This document shows positions 17,875-21,819 of a stretch of 21,819 bases of DNA, one piece after another. The notes under the pieces are model-generated. The model saw only the letters and a list, made by a program, of their open reading frames with translations. It did not search any database and was not told the DNA's origin. The stretch lies in NCBI GenBank assembly GCA_015039465.1, contig MU130572.1, positions 275,357 to 297,175 of the forward strand, in the 5' to 3' direction. The DNA is from Phlegmacium glaucopus. Its lineage: Eukaryota > Basidiomycota > Agaricomycetes > Agaricales > Cortinariaceae. Within the stretch, counting starts at the first letter, position 1. Each line of letters starts with the position of its first letter. The position numbers were made by a program, and so were the translations under genes.

Positions 17875-20073
17875 CTAGTTATCTAGCATAATTGCATCCC
17901 AGTCGTCATCGAGAGGGCCCTCCTCCTCATTTTCCTTAAGGTCTGGCATTGCAGTGACAGCCATCATGTCAGTGTCTTTCACATATCCCATAACACTCCA
18001 AACACCAAGACACATTAAGGCGCAAGTTGATTGGACAGAAAGTCGGTTGCGAACGTGCGACAGCAAAATACGGCCTTTGCTAAACACACGTTCAACGTCA
18101 ACAGAAGTAGCTACAAGGATAATTTAATTAAAGCTGAAATAAAATAAAACAATATTGATGACTTGCCAGGAATTGAGAGATAATCCAATGCCATTCGGGA
18201 TAAGCATGGAAAGGTGTGTTTCTGCTCAGCCCACCATCCAAGAACGTCAATGACATGCATGGGGTCGGTGCTAAGGTACCTATCAAGCTCATCCCGGAGA
18301 TCGCTTGCTTTTGGGGCACAAATAGCTGGAAGATCGTCGAATATATTCTTTGACTAGATTTTCAACAGAAAAAAACACTCTGTTAATAAAATAATTCTCA
18401 TCAATGACGAATAACACACCTTTTCCAACTTTGAACTACCTGCAGCCTTCAATGACGTCGGCTCCGCTGGGTTGGTATCTGAAGCCAAGCCTCTACCCTT
18501 GTAGGAACGTTCAAAATCATCACGCACTATGCACCTTGCAGTTTCGATCCAGGTTTTATCCCAATTAGCTAATTTGAAGTAGTTGAGCTTATGGCGTGGA
18601 TGAAGAACTAGAAGATATTTAAGAAAAATAAGATGCAAACATATAGTATTTGTTGAGGACACATTTTCCTAAGGTAGCGGCTGCGCGGATAGAGGGTGGC
18701 AGGGACAGGTTTACGGCACTTGTGGCCAGATGTTGGTCGAGATGGTCCATGGCAGGGATGACGGTTGCAAGATTTGGAGTTCCTTGGGAGAAAAAAAGGG
18801 TTGCCTGTTTCAAGAGCTTAAAAACAATTGTTATCAATGTAGAAAAGCGGTTACAAATAGTGAAATACCTCAAGTATGTCTCCTAGCTGCTGGGCAATAT
18901 CCCATTCTGTGTCATTGAGCTCATACTTTTGCAACTTCATTTCTCTTTTGCCGGTGATGGTGTCCAGGGCCAAACAATATTCAGTGGCAAATTTGATCAT
19001 GTCGTAGGTTGAATTCCACCTTGTTGAGACATCCCGTGGCATAATTCGAGCATCGAGTTTGAGTTCCTCCAACAGTTCATACCATCGAGGAAGAAGAAGT
19101 GTTGATGAATTATTGATAGCAAAAGCGAGTTTGCGGAGCTGCAAACGAGATGAGAGGGGGAGATTATGTAATTGATCTGATTACCTTCACTAAGACCAAT
19201 CTCATGGGCTGAATACTTTCATCGACAGCCTCATTCTCTTCATCTGACAAATTGTCTCACAAATCCATCCATCCTTCAACATTATCGTCTTCAGCTTTGT
19301 CATCATCACCCTCCTCCAATGGACCTTCCCTTGATATCTGCTCCTCAAGGTCTAGGTCAACAGCGAGGGCAGTGAGTTCCTTTGACACATCATCCAAGAC
19401 TGTGTCAGCCTGAGCCTTGGGTATGTCAAACTGCTTTATGATACTTTTGGCCACGAGATTTAGTATATGCGTAAAGCATCTTGTTCTATTCGCAGGTCCT
19501 GGAAAGTCATCGAGGAGGTCCGCCAGTTCTTGAACCATAGTATCGTTATTTGCTGCATTATCGCAGGTGATGCTGAGGATCTAACAACATTTGTGAGTAA
19601 TTAGATTTAAAAATTTGCCTAATTAGAGCTGACCTTGGCTGATATCCCAAAATCATTGAGGATTTTGGCAAATGCAGCTGCGAGGTTGACCCCCGAGTGT
19701 GATTTGGCGACTTCAACAAGATCGAGCAACATAGCGATTGGACTTCCATTTACCTCAAAATGGACAGTCACAGCAACATATGCTCGGTAATTTGGTGATG
19801 TCCAGGCATCCGTAGCAAAGTTCAATGCGCCATCATGCTCCTAAAGACGTAAGTAAGAATTGTTTCTATTAAATTATCAATATTGACACTTACTTGAAGC
19901 ATCTTCGCAATTTGTTCTCAACATTTTACAAAAACCTTTCTAACATCCCGTGAAACGGTGGCTGGACATGGGATATAGTATCTGGGGCGACCAGTCTTCA
20001 TCAGACTTTGGAAACCTCGATCTTTGACGATACTGAAGGGCCGCATGTTTTCAGCAACCCAACGGATGATCTC
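17875..20073 (-). pseudogene. hAT-family transposase, 5'-truncated, two TGA stops
   Basis: Exons on the minus strand: 20073-19894, 19840-19634, 19580-19185, 19138-18869, 18816-18641, 18607-18420, 18353-18167 and 18110-17875, with introns of 46-66 bp except a 33-bp gap at 18608-18640 that looks like an internal deletion. Readings in order: IIRWVAENMRPFSIVKDRGF; the RNase H-fold start FATDAWTSPNYRAYVAVTVH; ITCDNAANND; RCFTHILNLVAKSII; MPRDVSTRWNSTYDMI; GTPNLATVIPAMDHLDQHLA; HPRHKLNYF; and the C-terminal dimerisation region (WWAEQKHTFPCLSRMALDYL, then SVDVERVFSKGRILLSHVRN) ending DDDWDAIMLDN. TGA codons interrupt it at 19918-19920 and 19257-19259, and the N-terminal zinc-finger part is missing beyond 20073. 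The last intron (18111-18166) starts GCAAGT. The gene cannot make an active transposase. Confidence 0.88.
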
Positions 20074-20780
20074 TGTTAGGGGACACCCGACTTTAACCCA
20101 AACCTCAACTCTAGAATCATACACCCCACCTTTCCGACGACCTCCAACCTTCTGTCCAACTCCGCTTCCGTCACCGGTTGACTCCGGAACCCCGTAGTTC
20201 CGCTCCGACTCCAGTCCTCCGATTCACTCCGTCTTTTATTTCTATTTTTCATATCGCACCACTTCTTATTTAATTAATTAATTATTATTCTATCTATCGA
20301 CTTCGTTTCTGAACACCCAGGTATCGGTGTTGTTGCTACTGTTTCGGAAACTGTATTACCCTCTACACCGACTACGCAGGTATTTGCCCGGCAAGAACTT
20401 TACTACCTGGTTTCTATGCTAGTTTGCGCTCGGCTACTGACTACGCTTATCATCCAACTAACGAAACAACATAGTGATCGGTTCCCTGTTTGCCTACCAT
20501 CTACAATTCCTCGTACAGCTATCACATTTACTATCTGTTGTATCACCTTCTGTAACTCCTATACTACTCGCTACTCCTACAATAGCAACTTGCTTACCAA
20601 AACAACTGGTCCTTGTGCTAAGTCCCGGCGAAGGTTTTATCCATTCGTTTAAGTTTCAGGCGAATAAAAGTACTACCGCTGAAAATTCGAAAGAAGAGTG
20701 CGATGGTTAGTCATAACCACGTGCTGTAGCAATCATCGAGCCAAAAGCAGATAACAGGTACGGTAAGACATGGTAGGGTA
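20074..20780. other. LTR-like start (TGTTAGGGG) and unassigned sequence
   Basis: The hAT homology stops and the sequence TGTTAGGGGACACCC begins, which looks like an LTR 5' end. Pyrimidine-rich sequence and an AT-rich patch (TTAATTAATTAATTATTATT, about 20270) follow, where LTR promoters often lie. No matching LTR end, primer-binding site or second LTR is found inside the window, and no frame resembles gag or pol. It may be a long LTR or a large non-coding retroelement running past the right edge. Confidence 0.35.
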
Positions 20781-21628
20781 GTCTAGACATAACCTGCCAG
20801 AAGGCCTTCGGTAACATCGTTACCTCAAGACTTAGACCCGTAAGTCCGGAGAAGTCTTGAAATGATGTTATCAAAAACCTAGTCACATAGGTCTTAGGCA
20901 CTAATCCAGAACCTTAAGTAGGTGTATAAGAAGGTTTCTGGCACAAAAGACCTTTATAGGTCAACTGAGATCAGCCAACTACCGTTGGCTCAGGCGTAAA
21001 CGCCCTGTCTTGAGAAAAAACTTCAGCAGAGCCTTTAGTCTGGTTAGGTCCTTGGCCCAACTGAGTCCCAAAAGGCAAAGGGTAGCCTTTTGAGACCGAC
21101 GGGTGAAACTACGAGAAGGCCTAAAGTACATCCTGTACCGGGTCTACTAAAAACAAACGAGCAGGCTCTTAAGCAGCCTTGTCTCGGCCTACATGCAAAC
21201 CGTCCTCACTTCCTTACGACAAGGAAACCTAGCAAGAGGCAGTTTGAGGCAACCCTTACGGCCGGAACGTCTCGCGCAGGCCCCATACAAAAACCAAACT
21301 CCCCCTTGGAGAACAACACCATGTCCACTAACATGTAAGTCTTGCTCAGCTACCTAACAGAGATACTAAACCAGCTTAGACAAAACCATAAGTTACAGGG
21401 CTCGAGCGTTATCCTGCTGAAGAGAAAGGTCGACCCGTCACACAAGTAGCAGGTACCGACTATCCTTCCTCGGCGAGCCTCTACGCACGACACTTCTGTT
21501 CCTCCCTCGGTGCCAGACCCTCACATGCCTCAGACTAACCGGGCTTAGCCCCCGACATTTAGCCTGATAGCAAGGTGACACGCCTGGCCTGAGCCAGGCA
21601 ATTTCCCTCTAGGAAAGGATTACAATCC
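20781..21628. repeat. 850-bp non-coding tract of consecutive short hairpins
   Basis: Perfect inverted repeats follow one another almost without gaps. Examples: GTCTAGAC 20781; AAGGCCTT 20801; GGTAAC-ATC-GTTACC 20810; TCAAGACTT (20825) with AAGTCTTGA (20852); ACCTA/TAGGT 20877; GACCT-TTAT-AGGTC 20949; AGCCAAC-TACC-GTTGGCT 20973; GGCG-TAAA-CGCC 20993; CAAAAGGC/GCCTTTTG 21069-21092; GTACA-TCC-TGTAC 21126; TTCCTT-ACGAC-AAGGAA 21210; CATGT/ACATG 21320; GGGC-TTA-GCCC 21541; GCCTGGC-CTGA-GCCAGGC 21582; GGATT-AC-AATCC 21617. All frames are closed by frequent stops. No known RNA family is recognised. It may be a structured RNA or structured DNA in a mobile element. Confidence 0.5.
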
Positions 21629-21654
21629 CGTTGACGCTGCGACTGAATCAGTTC

Positions 21655-21755
21655 GATCGTCCCCTAGGTTTCAATTATTATAAAGTCTTTTCTATAGATG
21701 TTCACTGAGTGGATCGTCCCCTAGGTTTCTCCTTTCCTACCCCTAGGGACGATCC
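21655..21755. repeat. Direct and inverted copies of GATCGTCCCCTAGGTTTC
   Basis: The 18-bp word occurs at 21655-21672 and again at 21712-21729. Its core reappears inverted (CCCTAGGGACGATCC, 21741-21755) 11 bp after the second copy, so copies two and three can form a near-perfect stem with one bulged base. Such a cassette could be an element terminus or a protein-binding array; nothing else identifies it. The remaining 64 bp to the window end are AT-rich and featureless. Confidence 0.65.
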
Positions 21756-21819
21756 GACCCCCACAAATTCATGATTATACCTGTATTGCCTCTATATTTT
21801 ATTTATTTCCTTACTATGC

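Noticed and set aside
20416..20710. Two overlapping 78-codon frames after the LTR-like start
   Set aside because: Low-complexity hydrophobic readings without similarity to gag, pol or any known family.
20781..21628. Mitochondrial or ribosomal RNA origin of the hairpin tract
   Set aside because: No conserved rRNA or tRNA core sequence is recognised, and the base composition is not strongly AT-rich as expected for fungal mitochondrial DNA.
1..21819. CRISPR array, bacterial operons or ribosome binding sites
   Set aside because: Spliceosomal introns and eukaryotic transposons show nuclear fungal DNA; no regularly spaced repeat-spacer array exists.

Overview
The window looks like a transposon-rich stretch of a mushroom-forming basidiomycete (Agaricomycetes) nuclear genome. 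The grounds are very short introns (about 46-68 bp, GT..AG), a highly interrupted sirtuin gene, an F-box gene of the common agaricomycete type, a conserved agaricomycete chorismate-lyase-like protein, and decayed Ngaro/DIRS and hAT transposons. Family assignments rest on recognising motifs in the translated sequence; no database search was run.

Layout. 1-1205: GC-rich tandem and low-complexity DNA. 1206-2400: no recognisable gene. 2411-2540: a tRNA-derived SINE-like head. 2540-3330: two clusters of short palindromic words. 3333-8355: a decayed Ngaro-type tyrosine-recombinase retrotransposon with Gag, RT-RNase H and recombinase remnants and a 3' split direct repeat (B1-A2-B2). Its gag is split by a 402-bp solo LTR that still has a perfect 5-bp target duplication. 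8356-9293: intergenic. 9294-15253: the only clearly intact host genes. These are a chorismate-lyase-like protein (minus, 3 exons, 256 aa), a SIR2/SIRT1-type deacetylase (plus, 17 exons, 622 aa) and a single-exon F-box protein (minus, 468 aa). 15468-16456: a 989-bp non-autonomous DNA transposon with 8-bp target duplications. 16757-17794: another word cluster and a 578-bp hAT-like MITE. 17875-20073: a decayed, intron-containing hAT transposase (minus), cut off at its 5' end by sequence that starts like an LTR (TGTTAGGGG). 20781-21755: non-coding DNA packed with short perfect hairpins, ending in direct and inverted copies of an 18-bp motif.

How it fits together. The first two host genes are divergent across a 631-bp promoter region; the sirtuin and F-box genes converge. 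Transposons sit on both sides and are nested: LTR inside Ngaro, LTR-like sequence against hAT. The premature stops recognised in the Ngaro RT-RH and recombinase frames and in the hAT are all TGA, most of them where a family Arg is expected. Together with Arg-to-Cys/His changes this fits CpG deamination, that is, past cytosine methylation of transposons.

The most unusual observations are three micro-exons (7, 12 and 9 nt) in the sirtuin, the hairpin-dense tract at the right end, and the symmetric CpG decay of two hairpins between the Ngaro B repeats.
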